In this document: piece after piece, positions 37,679-51,645 of the stretch
Layout: each line of letters opens with the position of its first letter
Numbering within the stretch: position 1 is the stretch's first letter
NCBI GenBank assembly: GCA_964007475.1
Contig: OZ023273.1
Location: 103,972,485 to 104,036,484 of the forward strand
DNA from: Hybos culiciformis
Taxonomy: Eukaryota; Arthropoda; Insecta; Diptera; Hybotidae
Direction of reading: 5' to 3'
Length of the DNA stretch: 64,000 nt
Made by a program: the position numbers and the translations under genes
The notes under the pieces: generated by a model
Told to the model about the DNA's origin: nothing
Seen by the model: only the letters and a program-made list of their open reading frames with translations
Database searches by the model: none

Positions 37679-37963
37679 ATGAAAGTAATATTGTGTTTTT
37701 TTATTGTAATTGGATGCAGTTATGCTTTACCTCAAAGAGAGGGTGCCGCATACACAAACGAAGCTATTCGTCAGGCTCAACAAACTTTCCTGATACCTAA
37801 AGATGCACAAATTCAACAAGTACAAGAAGGTATTGAATTAGGAGCCTATGAACAAATTCCAGGAAATCAAAGAATTAATTTATTTGAAATTTTGGGAGAC
37901 CAAGTGCCATCAGAAGTGATTAATAATTTACAAACACAGGTCGATCAAATTGGACGTTCATAA
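37679..37963 (+). CDS. Small secreted protein, unknown function
   Basis: 94 residues in one exon. The first 17 (MKVILCFFIVIGCSYAL) form a clear signal peptide with cleavage near A16 or just after. The mature part is Gln/Glu/Ile-rich, has no cysteine, and includes IPKDAQIQQVQEGIELGAYE and RINLFEILGDQVPSEVI, predicted mostly helical. Base composition is clearly less AT-rich than the surroundings and the codons are mixed, so it is a real gene. An acceptor-like TTTTAACAG ends 21 bases before the ATG, so the leader is probably spliced. I recall similar short secreted proteins in other insects but no function for them. No antimicrobial or hormone signature is seen. Confidence 0.82.
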   Translation: MKVILCFFIVIGCSYALPQREGAAYTNEAIRQAQQTFLIPKDAQIQQVQEGIELGAYEQIPGNQRINLFEILGDQVPSEVINNLQTQVDQIGRS

Positions 37964-39337
37964 ATTGAGTTCAATCAAACATAATTTACATAATTTTTAG
38001 TTTTATATAAACATCTTCGGTTTTGTTTTTTTAACTTTCATTTTCATTAAGAAAAACAAATTTTCTCATTTTTTTTTTAATGGATGACAACAAAACCAAA
38101 TGTTTGGTTTTTGGAATTTCAAGACAAGAAGCTTAATACCAACTAAATTTTCATAGACATTGTTACTTAATTCTTGAATTTAGTTTCAATTCAACAATGA
38201 TTTCGTTACAAATGTCATTATATGATTTTCTTTATTTTAATTTTTTCTTATTGGAAAAGTCTTAAGAAACTTTGGTACGGCTCTAAGTATTCATTCAGAG
38301 ATAAATTTACGGAAACGTTAATTTTCATCAATTTTTATTGGTCGAAAACAATAATTAAAGAAAAATTATTGCGACTGTTTTTAAAAGATCAATTTTGTGA
38401 TTTTATAGCGTGATCAGAATAGCATTTGTGATCGCCAAGATTTAATTCGTTATTGTTAATTTTCAGTGTTCAGGGTTCAGTATTATATAATGATATGTAT
38501 AGATAGTATATCCTGCTGTAAACTTTACAAAATTTTGTCCAAAAAAATGTCATTCATTTTCAATACATAATTTACAATAATTTCTGTTTTGTACTGGAAA
38601 TGTATGTAAGTTGCTTTATTTTATGATTGTATTATTATCATTTTAATATTTTAATTATTTTGGATAAAAATATATAATATATTATTTATAAATTCTTTTT
38701 ATTATTTTTGATAAATTTTTTCGCAAGTATTTAATTTTTAGATAAAACATGCTAAAGTTTTTGATTGGATTAAAAAAAGATTTAAAGACATCGTGCTGTT
38801 TGGAAAGCGCTGAGAACGTATTCAAAGATTTGGTAATAAATTTAATTACAATTACAAAAAAAATATAATGAGATCTAGTTAACATGAATTGTCGTTTCAT
38901 TCAAAATAACATTAACAATATTATTTCCTTAAATATTAAATTGATATTTTTGTCAGCAGTAATTATGCAATAAGTATTATATTACAAATGTCTTTATTTT
39001 TCATTTAATTTAAATTGATATAAAAAAGGAGAAAGTTTTGTACTGGAATTTGAGATATAAGTTTTAATTTTGATCATCGTTTTGATCAAACGAATTAAGA
39101 TGTCTGTTCAAAACATTGATCACAACAAAAAAAAGTTTTTAATTAAACATTTTTTTACTTTCTTATAACATCGAGAAGATGGTCTTTTTTATTCTATTAT
39201 TTTTTTAATTTAAAAATAAAAGAAAAGTTTTGTGGCTTAAGTCTTTTGTTTTTTTTTTATTAGTTGAAAACTGATCAATTTCATTGTGGTGCAATAAAAA
39301 GTTGGACTCCTCAAAGCTTCAATTTCCTGAAATCTTT

Positions 39338-39860
39338 AATTCAATTCAATTTAATTCAATTTTATTAGCGACTTCATTTTTTCATAACAAAATTTACAAT
39401 AATAAAGAAACTTAAAATTAAAAACAAAACTAATTGTGCTTATGACCTAGTAGTCTATAATGTTCTTCTTTAATCTATCTTAGAGGCTACGTATTTTTAC
39501 TTATTTTCATTATATTTACATGCTGATTTTAGAGTCATAATCAGATGGTAGCTTTGCTTAGAGCTGACTAGAGGGAGAAGTTGGGAAAAGTGGAGTGAAC
39601 GCTAGTGGGTGTGTATAATGAAAGGAATTTTCCAAGGAGAAGGACGCCGACCATTAGGCCTACGATCTCTGGCGAGCAGAAATCCCTTGCAGGGTTTGTT
39701 GTTCCTTCCTGGGCGTGGCGCTGGTTAGACGTCGTTCTCCTTTTCTTGTTTGAATATCTCAACTTTTATTTTGTCGAATAAAAGTATAATGTAGGGTGAT
39801 GGTGTGGACATCAGAGCGCTGGATTTGACTTGAATGCTTTTTAACAGACTTTGATTACTA
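39338..39860 (-). mobile_element. Non-LTR retrotransposon (LINE) 3'-end fragment
   Basis: Read on the minus strand, a GC-rich block (about 39860 down to 39540) is followed by an AT-rich 3' UTR. It then ends GTCGCTAATAAAATTGAATT and an AATTGAATT-type microsatellite tail (39363-39338). An AATAAA next to a short repetitive tail is typical of 5'-truncated LINE copies. No reverse transcriptase motif remains, so the clade is not assigned. The 60-codon minus-strand open frame inside the GC-rich part is probably retroelement 3' UTR or a shadow. Confidence 0.5.
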
Positions 39861-41074
39861 TTAAGTCGGATTTGTGATTAAATATATTATGTATGCATGG
39901 AGGTCTTTACTTAATATTTATTAGAAAAGTTACAAGAAAATACGTCTCGTTTATATCATATATTTCTACATTGAAGAGTTTTTTTAAAGCATTAATTAAT
40001 ATTTTAATGAGATGTTCTTTTAAATCTGAACAAGTTATAATTTTTTTTAATTTTTAAGCACTTCTTTTTATGGTTAACGAGGTTTAGCAAATATTTTACA
40101 TAATATCTTAATAACATAGTATTTCTGATGGAATATAGTTACATAAATACAAGTAAAAATGATACACAGTGAAATAAATACTCAATTAAAGAAAACTAAA
40201 ATATTTGAATAATGAAGAGGAGGGTTAGTAAAATTTATATTTTTCAATTTTATGTATACATTTTTAATTATTATTTAAAAAATTTTAAGTGACCGTGATT
40301 GATTAAAAATTTCTAGTTGAATGGTAAATATGCTTCAACCCGTGGTTTTAACCCGTCCCGTCAATAGTATTATTTTCTCGAGAAATATTAATACAGTTTT
40401 ATTTATTTTGAGAAACTACATCCAAACATTTGTATCAAAAAAAAAAAAGAATATAATCCGTAGTACTTATAGCATTGATGTGAATCAAAACATTATGTAC
40501 TTAATTGTTTTTATGTACTTAATTATTTTTATCTGATTTATTCAAACGTACATATGTTTCGTAAGGATAATTTTTTAATAACATTAATTTGGTAGTCAAA
40601 GTCTTTAAAAGGAATATTGAACTGAAATGAAAAAAAAGGCTTTAAAAGGGTTAAAAAAAAGCAACAAAGCTACAAAAATAAAAGACTTTTTAATTAGTGT
40701 ATATTTACGGTCGGATAATCAAAACATGTTAAAATAATATTTTTATTTAATGTTAACTCACCTTTATATACATGATATTTATGAAAACTTAAATCATACT
40801 TAGTTTGATGCATCTACATTTACAAGAACATGAACAATAATATAGTAAATAAATTGATGATTTTTCTCTTCTTTTTTTTTTTTTTAATAGCATCGTTAAT
40901 TAAATTTGTAAATGACTAAATTTTATAATATTTACTCAACTCTTTAGATATTCATATTTTTTTGACACATTATAAAAATTATGCAAAACGAGTGTGTAAT
41001 AAATAACAAAAAAGTTTTAATTACCTCAAATATTATGTCAAGTAATAATTATTTCAATAAAATTTTACGAACAT

Positions 41075-41180
41075 TACGTATACGTTTATAACATACAGCA
41101 TATTAAATGCTATACATATATAATTGCATATATACGTATACGTTTATAACATACAGCATATTAAATGCTATATATAATTG
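41075..41180 (+). repeat. 58-bp tandem duplication
   Basis: TACGTATACGTTTATAACAT and the following CAGCATATTAAATGCTATA recur with a 58-base period; the second copy ends near 41180. Each copy holds the palindromes CGTATACG and GCATATTAAATGC. Confidence 0.8.
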
Positions 41181-44100
41181 CAGAGCGTAACTTTATTCAT
41201 TAAAACAGCTTGGAAAATTTATTAAGATTTTTTCAAAAAGAGTGTAGTTGACATAATGTTTGAATGTATTTAAGAGTTAATTAAAAATTATTGACATCAA
41301 GGTAAATAGGTAAATTCAACAGATACATAACTTTTGAAATCAAATAAATTCTTAATGTTTGGAAAATTTATTATAATACAGACTGTGTATCATTAAATTA
41401 AGTATCAAAAATATAAGTGCATAACTACTTGCCAAAGTTGGTTCACATTCTATTGCAATGTATGTTCTCGAATATTATAAATATAACAAAAGTTAATTTG
41501 TTTAATATTATAGGTAAACAAAATTTTAAATTTTGAAATTTAAAATTTTCTGTTTCTGTAAGTTAGTGTTATCATAATTTATATGCGCTCAAAAATTGGT
41601 CGGTACAGATGCATGTATATTCATAAATTTGTTTGATTTATCAACTTCTTAAAATAAATCAGTATTCTATAAATTAATACATTTAGTATATAATTTTTGT
41701 AACACTATCTATAAGTATATAAAATAATAATAGATAAACATAATTTATACTTGTCGTTGTTAAAATACTAACTTCTAAGTCTTACTCCATACTTCCATCA
41801 AAATATGAAAATGTTATGGTAAATTAAATTTTTATGCTTAAAGTCGCAAAAAAGAAGAAGAAATAATTACTGTTTTTATTATTATTTATTTTGCAGTATT
41901 TTCAAATATAATTTTTTTTTTATTTGACTATGTAAACTAATATCAACTTAATGAGAAATAATAATAATATAATTTTATTTAAAATTAAAAATGATGACTT
42001 TTTTAAATAAATAATATTTTTCAGTCTAAAAATGAATAAACTATAAAATTTTTATAATTATTATTGTTTTTAAATTTTAAAATATATTTAATATTATTAT
42101 TTTTAATTCAAATTAATTTCAGATTTCCCAAGAGTTCAGTTGAATTAAGTAGATCTAGATAGGATAAGAAAAAGTTATATATATATTTTTTTTATTAAGA
42201 AGGTTCTGTAAACTATCACCCGGTAATTGAAGTCTGAGCTTTTTGTTTTCTAATCTAATTTTTAAAGCTACGTCAACACCTGTATTGATTATTTTTTGTA
42301 TTATTTATAGAATGATAGAAAGAGGGATTTAATACAAGAGTTTGAAATAAGTAAAAAAATAAAATTGGACAGTTGTATAAAAAAAAAGAATATATAAAAG
42401 GGAATAATATGGGTTTTGGACATAGTTTCAGTTAAATTAAAAATAAATTCGTTTCTTACATTTAATGAAAACTTGTATTAAATTAAATGAGTTCAATTTA
42501 ATAATTTATAAATTTTTGAACTTAAACAATTAATACTATTAAGTAATAGGGTATGTAAAAAATTAAAATATTTTATTTACTTTTATAAAATTACTAATTT
42601 ATTAAGTCGTCTTTGTGCCGTGTTTTAATTATACTATATATAGGTTGAACGAACACTATATTTGTGTGATAATTTTTCTTCAAATGATAAGAATTTTACA
42701 AAAAATTAAAAGCAAAAAAAAAATGTAAGTTTTTTTAACATCATTTTCGAAATTTTATACAACTCTCATCAAATAAAATTCTCAATCTCAAATATTCAAA
42801 GAGATCCTTTAAGGAAAAACTCTGATACGGTATTTAATAAAGATTGTGTAAAATTTTAAAAAAATATTAATATTGAACCTGAAGACTCCTGACTCACAAT
42901 TAAACACAAAAATTACACACAAAGTAAACGGTGCAAAGACGTCTTTCGTTATTTTAATGCTCACTAATAAATATTATGAGAAATATTAATAATTTATTGA
43001 AAAATTATTCCTCGCTAAGTGTTTAAACAGAGTGTGAAACAAGTTGGATTTCATATAATTTGAAAACTTTAAAACAAAAAATTTGCCGCTCAAAAATATT
43101 TCATATTATTTCCATGTTGTAACACTTAATCAAAGACGATTGCAGCAAGTTTAAAATTATCGAAAAAATTGAGCTTAAAGTTTTTCCTGTTTAATTTTTT
43201 ATGTTTAATTTTTTATGTAGCTTTTTGCACAAGTTAGAGTCTTAATTCATAATTAAATTAAAATAAATTAATTAAACTATATTTGAATAAAGTAAAAAAA
43301 TATTAAATTTAAATCTTCTTTTGTACAAAAATTTCATCGAAAGATAATTTTTCATTAACCACTGTGGTCCTTGAAACAATTCGTTTTTTCTCATAATATT
43401 TACTAGTATTACCATTGTATAAACTATAATATATTAAATAAAAGCACTATAATAGTCTTGTGGCACTGACTTTTATCTTATATCATTGATCTATATTCAT
43501 GAGTTCAATAATCATGGTAAAACAAATATTATTAAAACTATTTAGTACGTTAGCTTAAGAAAATAATCCTTTATGATGTGTAATCTGTAACAATATTAAA
43601 TTTATTGTAAAATTTCCTGAATGAACTAAAAATCTTAGTAATTGGAGATGTTACTTCGTACTTGGGGATTAAGTAACTTACATACTGTGCTTTATTATTT
43701 CAAATATTTATTATACCATGGTTAGTGTATAATATTATTATGCTTATATTAATATTTATATGTTAATAGCCATTTTTTTTTTATATTCGTTTTTTAATTT
43801 TCGTTTTTTAATGAAGAGTATCTTGAATGTTGAAAACATTAACAGACTAACGGATTAAAGAATTAATGCGAGACTGTTTCTATATGCTTATAACATATTG
43901 TGTTCTGAGGCTTGTCCTGTTATAGTATACTTCCCATTGTACGTTTAAATATTATCAGTCTCCATTATCCATGAGGATAATTGGGCTAGAGCCCGAAGGC
44001 ATCATTGATACAAGATAATATTATTTATTTATATTATTTATTTATTTGTTACTATTTTTGAATACGATAGTTGTTCAATCAATTTAAGTTAAGGCGCCAA

Positions 44101-45265
44101 ATTTATCTTAACCCAGAAGAGTGCATAAATTGCTAAGACGGCTGTAAACATCTTCAGTTTATTCTACTATCCTCGATGAAACCAACTCAATTGATTTGGT
44201 ATGTAATTTTTTAATAGACAATTAGGAATTTTTTCTTAAACTGCTTAAAAAATCCAAATAAATTATTATAAACACAAAATATCGCATATTGTAACATAAA
44301 AATTTGTTTTAAGGTGTTTTTTTACATCGTCTATATATTCTTTAATTTAACAAGAAAATGGTGTTGAAAATTTATTGAGCATAACAATTCTCTGCATTTC
44401 TCAGAAAAATAAATAGGTACTTATAATTTTGAAAATATAAAACACAAAATTTTACCTAAATTTTGAAAGAAATAATGTTATAGTAAATTACTTGGAAAAT
44501 TTTGGTTTCATAAAAGTTTGGATATTGGACATCATAATACGGTAAAATATGTTGTAGGAAAAAAGTATACATTTATGTATATAATATTAGATTGTTTTCT
44601 TAAAAATAAGGTTCCTTTTTTTTTTGATATTACATTAAAGTATGTATAAATTATCTTTTAAAAAAATATTATACGTTCAATCATTTTACTGTATCCCTAA
44701 GACATACTTAATATAAAAATTTTGAATAATTAAATCGATATGTATGCCCTTTTTCTTGCAAATAAGTAAGGAAATAAATTTATTTTGATAGATAGAAATT
44801 TTAACCAATATTTTTTTTAATTTTTATATAGACTTTATATCCGTACATTATTCCTTGACTTGGGGGAGTATTGAATTATCAAGTTGATTGATGACATACT
44901 TTATGAAAAATTTCTGTATTTTTAAATATTTAACTTTAATATGCCTCCTTTTTTCTACAAATATTTGAAAAATAAACATAAACTCAAAATTATTTGAATA
45001 TCCCCTATTGATGTTTTTGATAAAGTTTGACATTTCATAAGAAAATGTAAAAATTCGTTAAAGTAATTCAGGGATATGAATATAAATCTATCACATTATA
45101 AATTTTTTGAATCCATTTAAAATGTACGTATCTAAACTTCAAGAATATATCTGGAAAACACTATATAGAAATACATTTTTAAGGTAAATGTTGATTTGAA
45201 ATTTAAATTAACTAAATTCATATTAAATAATAAAAAAAAATTCAATAATGATAAATTATTCAGAT

Positions 45266-48200
45266 TTAAAATATTAATTCATAAAATTTTTTATAGCTAT
45301 CAACAAATTGCTTATTTGATTTATTATTTATTTGAATTTCTTCTGCAGCGTTACCACTGGTTGTGCCATCAAACGATGTTTTTTTTATTTCCTCATTACT
45401 TTCAATTTTCAAGCTTTCTGCATCATTTTTCGGATCTGTCGCCAGTGACATACTGCTATCAGTAGAACTAGTAATTTCATCGATATCAATGATTTTTGGG
45501 TTTCTTGGCGTAGTTGGTTCCCGAAGTTTTTCTGACACAGAATCATCACTGTCAACACCACTACCAATCTCTAATTCTTCACTCGAGCTACGCCATGTAT
45601 CTTCAGTTTCATTTAGCTTCAACGGTGAAAAAATTCCTATATCCTCAGCTTGAATAGTTGAGTTGCATCTATACTCAGTGATATTTGAATCTTTTTCCCA
45701 ATCCGGAATCAAACACGGTTCACCTGGGGCTCTAGGTTCTATTTGGTCAAAATCAATTATAGTTGAGGAATTTTCGTTTTCTGATTCGTTATTGAAGTTA
45801 ATAATTCTTTGTGAAAATATTGCGTCATCACTTGATTGGACATTCTCATGTGCACTTCGCGGTTCTTCTTTTTCTTCAGTTACCTTTTTTTGCCATAGAG
45901 GATTCTGTTCGGAAAATTCATCTGCCTCATCTCTAGGTTGCTCTATGTGAAGGCGATAATTACTTAAATCTTCCTCAATGACTGGATATGCAGGATTTGA
46001 TTCACTTGTAGATTGTCCATCGTCTTCATCATCAGAATGATTTGGAAATACTGGAGCAATTGGTTCGGACAAAACATTTCCTGGTCCTTGTGTTGAAATT
46101 GTATCATTCTCCAAATCAAATAAAAGAAATGATGTATCATTTACCGTTATATTTTCAAGTTCAAGATCATAGTTTGTTTCATTATTTGAATCGGTGTTAT
46201 TGTTGAACAATTTGATACCTTCAGTGGTTGAACTAATCACCCTAAAAAAGTCGTCACTACTTGAGGCAAGTGGATCAATATCAGAATCCGATTTATTATC
46301 GATTATTGAACCTTTTGAATTATCAAAAATAACTTCATGTGAAAAATTTTCATTTGTTTGTGTTTCTTCTAGTTCGATTTGATGGTTATGAGTTGAATTA
46401 AGATTATTCTCGTTATGAAACACAACGATTTCATCTTCAATAATGCTTTCTCTATTAAGTAAATCTGTGCTATTCGCTCGCAACAAAGTTAAATTAAGCG
46501 AACTTTCAGTTTGGCGAATAATTTTATTACTTCCATCGCTATTACCATTATTATCTTCGTAATTTAAGTTATTAGTATTTAATGCTGGATTTTGAGTAGC
46601 TTTCGAAGATGCAGTAGTAGTTTCTGTAGTTGTAATGATTGAAGTTGTCTTCGTAGGGATCAAGTTAATTTCTAAAAAATAGAATTTTTATAATAATTAC
46701 ATAATTTAATTCATGATGTAGTTAAATAAAATGTTTAATGCAGTCCCAAGTACTAAATGTATTAAGGGTTTCCATATAATTTTAATTTTTTTTTTAAATT
46801 ACATTATTTTTAAATATATATTTCTCTTACCATGCTGGCTGGGTGCATCTGTTATACGAATTTCTTCTTTTTTAGTTATTTCTTTTATTGTTATATTCAG
46901 AGAATTTATTAATGGAACTTCTGATTTTGTTTGAGCTCCATTATTATGATCCGATAATCCATTTTTGTCCAATTTTTGTCTAACTGTAGCTGTTTCTATT
47001 GGTTTACTTGTTGTTAGTTTTGTAATTTCTATTTTCAGTACAGACAAAAAAAATTGAATTTAAAATCAAATACCATAACATAGTGATAAAATTGTTTTGC
47101 ATCTTACCTATGGGTGGACAATTATCATATTCTGGACAGCATTTTCCATTTACAAATCTCGGTTCACAATCATCTCGTTTGTAACAAGAAATTGAACTGC
47201 ACACAATATCTCCTCCTAAAGTGTTTTATTAAAATAAATTAATAAAATTTTGTTTTTTTTATTGTCTTGTAAAATATTTTTAAGCATATATTTTTCTTCG
47301 TCGAAATTTTTAGAAATTAGTTATAAATGTCAGCCATAATGATAAATTAATAAAGATACCACTTAACATTTTCTAGTTTTTGTATCCGTAACATGCTTCG
47401 CCCATGTAGATTATAATTAAATAGGATTTAATACGATCTATGAATGTTTTTGAAGTTGGGTCTGAGACGTTCAACCAAATATTATGTATATTTTTGATTT
47501 GAAATAATTGATTTGCAGACTCACAATTCAATCCGTTTGGAAATTCCTCAACTTAGAGACGGAAAATGTCGGCTCAGAAAAAAGAAGGATTACTTCATCA
47601 CTAGAAAGGAGTGTTAAAAAATTTGATAAAATTGATAAAATAAATTATATAAAATCAATTCGTTAATCAAATGAGTGCCATATTTTATAAAAATCAAAAG
47701 ATGAGACTTTTTTTTCAATAGCAATTTTCAATCAGTAAAATAAAATGATTTTATTTATTTGATGTTGCCTAATGGACTGAAAAATATGTCGTCGCTTTTG
47801 ATGTCCGTTACGCGCTTACGCGTTACTAAATCAATTAAATTATCTTTTGTCAGGCGAAAGTGTATATACTTTTTATTTAAATGGGCAATAAAAATTATCG
47901 TTTGATTGAATTTTGTATATATTTATATACACAGCATTCGTCGCATACCTACATTTCAATTACAGAAATAAATAAAACAGTGTTTTTATAAAAGATTAAA
48001 GAATTATTAAAAATGTAATTATATCTGTTAACATAATTTCCTTACAGAAGGTACTGGAATTTTCGTTGGAAAAACAATTAACAACTTAATTTCAAATTTC
48101 CTTCATTTAAGAGGACTTTTAGAAAGAAAATTAATTCAAAAAATATTACCTTGACAGTAACAAACTTTGCATGGCCTTTCTGGTTCAATTACTTTTTCAT

Positions 48201-48861
48201 TGTTCTGATATAATTTTCCATTACGTTCACAATCTTTCAAGAAAAGAAAAATATTAATTTTTTGTTTAACACTACTTATGTAGGAAAAAAACTCTAAACT
48301 AAAGTATTTAAATGCAGCTTACCACATTGAAATTCTGGACAACAATATCCAGTTTTCTGTATTGCTCTACAACCTGATTTTGTTTCGCAATTTACTGATG
48401 ATTCTGACATAGGAATACCATTATGTAAACATGAACCTATAATTAAAATAATTTTTAATTATTATTGTTACATTATGGAAAATGTTGTCTTGATAGTTTA
48501 TAAATTTTATATATTAAATTCATTGTGAGAAATTGTTAAGAGATATCAATGAATCAAAAATAATTTTCAATTGCAAAGCATTATACGGACTAAAATATTT
48601 TGAAGAGGACTGACTGTAAATGAAAACCTTTCTTTCTTTTTCAAATTAAATTTGTCAAATTAATATTCAAAACATTAAAAATTTTACTAAAAAACAAAAT
48701 CATTTTCAATGTTTTTTTTTTTTTTTCATGAATGAAAATTTTATCAAAATCCATAACAAATAAAAAAAAAAATAAAATCTAATTCTTACCATCTGGTTGT
48801 GTTAAATTTTGTATATAGCTTTCTATTAAAGTTTCTCTGCTTGCTCTTGAATTTATTATTC
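45266..48861 (-). CDS. VWC-domain secreted or membrane protein, 5' end missing
   Basis: Six minus-strand exons, all GT-AG and all joining in phase 1: 48790-48861, 48323-48436, 48150-48233, 47108-47215, 46831-47028 and 45266-46671; about 659 residues. Exon 2 encodes a Cys-rich unit (CLHNG...CETKSGC...GYCCPEFQC). Exons 3-4 form a von Willebrand factor C domain: CKVCYC, then CSSISC, and the closing CCPEYDNC. Exon 5 and the long last exon are low-complexity, Thr/Asn/Ser/Asp/Glu-rich, strongly acidic, with many N-x-S/T sites and only two cysteines (PGEPC, YRC). No transmembrane segment or catalytic domain is seen. VWC proteins often bind BMPs or matrix. The start and signal peptide must lie on an exon above 48861; none could be found with confidence. 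Exact family unknown. Confidence 0.85.
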
Positions 48862-50675
48862 CTGTAATAAAGAAGAAAGAAAAAATTAAATATAATATAT
48901 AGAAGTCAATTTCATGTATTTATTTAATTAAGTATTTATTTATGATATACAAACAATAACAATAATAATAATAATAATGAATAAAAATAACATCTTTTAA
49001 TGTCAAAATTGCTTAAAGATACATCTTGTAAATACTTATTGTCGTTATATGTAATGAATAATTGATTTTATTTACAATATTTTTTACTTCATACTATTAT
49101 AAAAAGGACAAAATTTTATTATTATTATAAATCTGAATTTTCTCATAAGACTCTTCAAATTCAAAAAGAGTATTTATCCTGTTTATCCCCATTTTTTTCT
49201 TTTTTGATTTCATTTACTTTATTTTAATTGTCTAGAGAGAGAGTAATAATAATAAACCATTAACGGGAAAATTTATGTTGTAATATCATTAATTTATTTA
49301 GATTGTTTATGTTACACTTTTATTTTTAATAGAAATTAAGTTAGAAATAAATGATATAGTTATATAGATGTTTATTTTTTTATTCTTATTCTGAATATAT
49401 ACAATATTTGAGATACCATTAACGCCCATTAGGGTCATAAGTCAAAAACTTTTTTATAACTATTTCATTTTATTGTTAAATTCATAAATCATGAAATACT
49501 ATTTGAGTTGAATGGAATATTATAAAAACGGTCTTAATTCAATATTCTTTTACTAACTATAACACATTTTTGATATTATATTATATATACATACATAGTT
49601 ATTAATAAGCATATTCACAAATTATTTTATTAACAGCTGATTGATTTAAAGAAACCCAACTACCGATCCGAATCCTTGAAAATAATCGAAGTCTAACCAA
49701 TTGTTTAAGTTTCTCTAATCGATTTTAATTTTGAAGAAATATATTTATATAAAATCTAAATTTTTAAAAATAAAATTAATTCTAAAATATATACTACCTT
49801 CAAAACACCATACAATTTTTATGCATACTTTTGAGGTTACAAGTTAAACAGTATTAACAATTAATATACTTAATCTATACGTCATCACTAAATAAGTTTA
49901 TTGTCAATTAAACCAATTTGTGGTAGAAATGTTTGCTATCATAATCTTATAAAAAAAAACTTTTTTAATTGTATAAAAAAAGAAAATTTATAAGTAATTT
50001 TTTTTTTCTTTTTTCTGTTAAAACATGAAATCATAAAAAATTCACACAATAATTTTCAAGCCAAAAAAAAAAAAAAGTTCTTCACATCTTATTTTATTAT
50101 TCAGTTACATATAGTATAATCTTAAAAAAAAAAAATAGTAAAATTGTAAACAGATTCTGGAAAAGTTATAAAAATATTTATCAAATCTTTGGGATATAAA
50201 TAAAAAGACAAAAGGAAGTTGATTCTTTGATAGACACAATTGTCCCATCAGACCAGTTTTTATTTATATAATCATCATTATTCAACAAAAAAAAAATAAA
50301 AGAAGAAAATATATAAAAAAGTTTTTCTTTATTCAACACGACCTCATCACCACCTTCTAAATCAAAATAAAAGTTGATCTTAACAACAACAACAAAAAAA
50401 CGTTAAATATAAAAGTTTTATTATTATTTTATCATAAAAAATTCATCAGTAAATAAAAATAAAAAAAAAATTTTTTTCATCTTAACTTTGAGAGAACTGA
50501 GAATAAAATCAAATTTATTTCTTTAAAATAAGCTTAATAAAAATATTTTTATATATAAGTTTTATATATTTTATTTGAAAGCAATTCTCAAGATATCTTT
50601 TATGAAAAAAAAAAAATTAAATTAATATTTGGTTTGAAAAATGTATAAGTCCCAAAAGGGATAATAGAGAATTGG

Positions 50676-50704
50676 AAAAATGCACGCGATAGTGGTGCAT
50701 TTTT
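50676..50704 (+). other. Perfect 10-bp stem hairpin
   Basis: AAAAATGCAC and GTGCATTTTT flank a 9-base GCGATAGTG loop. It lies in an isolated GC-richer block (about 50640-50760) that also holds CCCCTCGATCTAGG. Its role is unknown; a regulatory site or the edge of an old repeat are both possible. Confidence 0.55.
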
Positions 50705-51569
50705 GTTCCCCTCGATCTAGGCAACCGTATGTCTAGTATGCATAGATTCCTCATTCATAGTCAATTTTATATAGGCATTGATATTTAATACAGATTTATA
50801 AAAGTCAGAAATCAATTTTATTCATATTAATTTTAGATAAGTCTGATAAGAATTTTATAAATTTATGATAATTATAGAATAAAACTATTCTTACATATAT
50901 TTTTCATTCACTTAGAAATTATTAAAATGGTGTCAACTTAAGTGCAGTGACATTGTATTTTTATTTAGAACTAATACTTCAAACTTAAAATGTACACTAA
51001 AATGAATACAAAATACTTCAGAAAAAATTTATATTTTTCATTTTCATTTTAATGTAACAAATAATTCCGTCGAGACACTTAAAGAAAAACAAAACATTTT
51101 CAAGTTGTAATTAAAAAATCTCTAGGGAAAATGTAAAACAAAAAACTTTCAAAGTTAAACAATTTCTAAATGAATTTGAAATCATTAAATCAAGTGTTAA
51201 TGATCTTTGGCTCATTTTACCCTAATTGTTACTACAGAAATAAAAATCATTATCTAATAAATTTTTATTGATTGATTTTCCTACATAAATAAGTACATAT
51301 TACTACACTATACATACAACATAGTTACTTTGAGAAAATTATGAAAGAAAATATTTTTTTTATAAGTTCTATATGATTTATTAACTCAATGTTTTTTTTT
51401 CAAATTTCCATGAATCATCTTATTATTTCGAAGAAAAAATTTTCATTTAAAAAAGTACATAATATTTCTCTGTTCATAATGGAAAAAAAATATGAATTAT
51501 TTTATTCTAGATTTTTATAAAACCTCAGAGGAACTAAACATATTGATAACTATTATTTATTTAATGTTA

Positions 51570-51645
51570 TCACGTTCAAGCCATATTATAATGTGCTTTG
51601 AGTTGTAAACTCCTTTGGGCAGGCCGATGATGATGATGATGATGA
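51570..51645 (+). repeat. Possible RTE-type LINE tail ending in (GAT)n
   Basis: A short block, TCACGTTCAAGCC through CTCCTTTGGGCAGGCC, ends in six GAT units (51626-51645). Several RTE-like insect LINEs end in a GC-rich word followed by a (GAT)n tail. Only the tail is present. Confidence 0.35.

Larger units (their letters stand above)
37964..45265. other. Gene-free region between convergent genes
   Basis: AT-rich, with no supported coding sequence. It contains a LINE 3'-end fragment (39338-39860), a 58-bp tandem duplication (41075-41180) and a small hairpin GGGCTAGAGCCC (about 43983-43994) in a GC-richer patch followed by ATTATTT repeats, possibly another retroelement tail. Confidence 0.6.

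Noticed and set aside
45363..46382. Several plus-strand open frames opposite the last VWC exon
   Set aside because: Ser-rich antisense shadows of the acidic Ser/Asp/Glu-rich minus-strand exon, which is supported by splice sites and phase.
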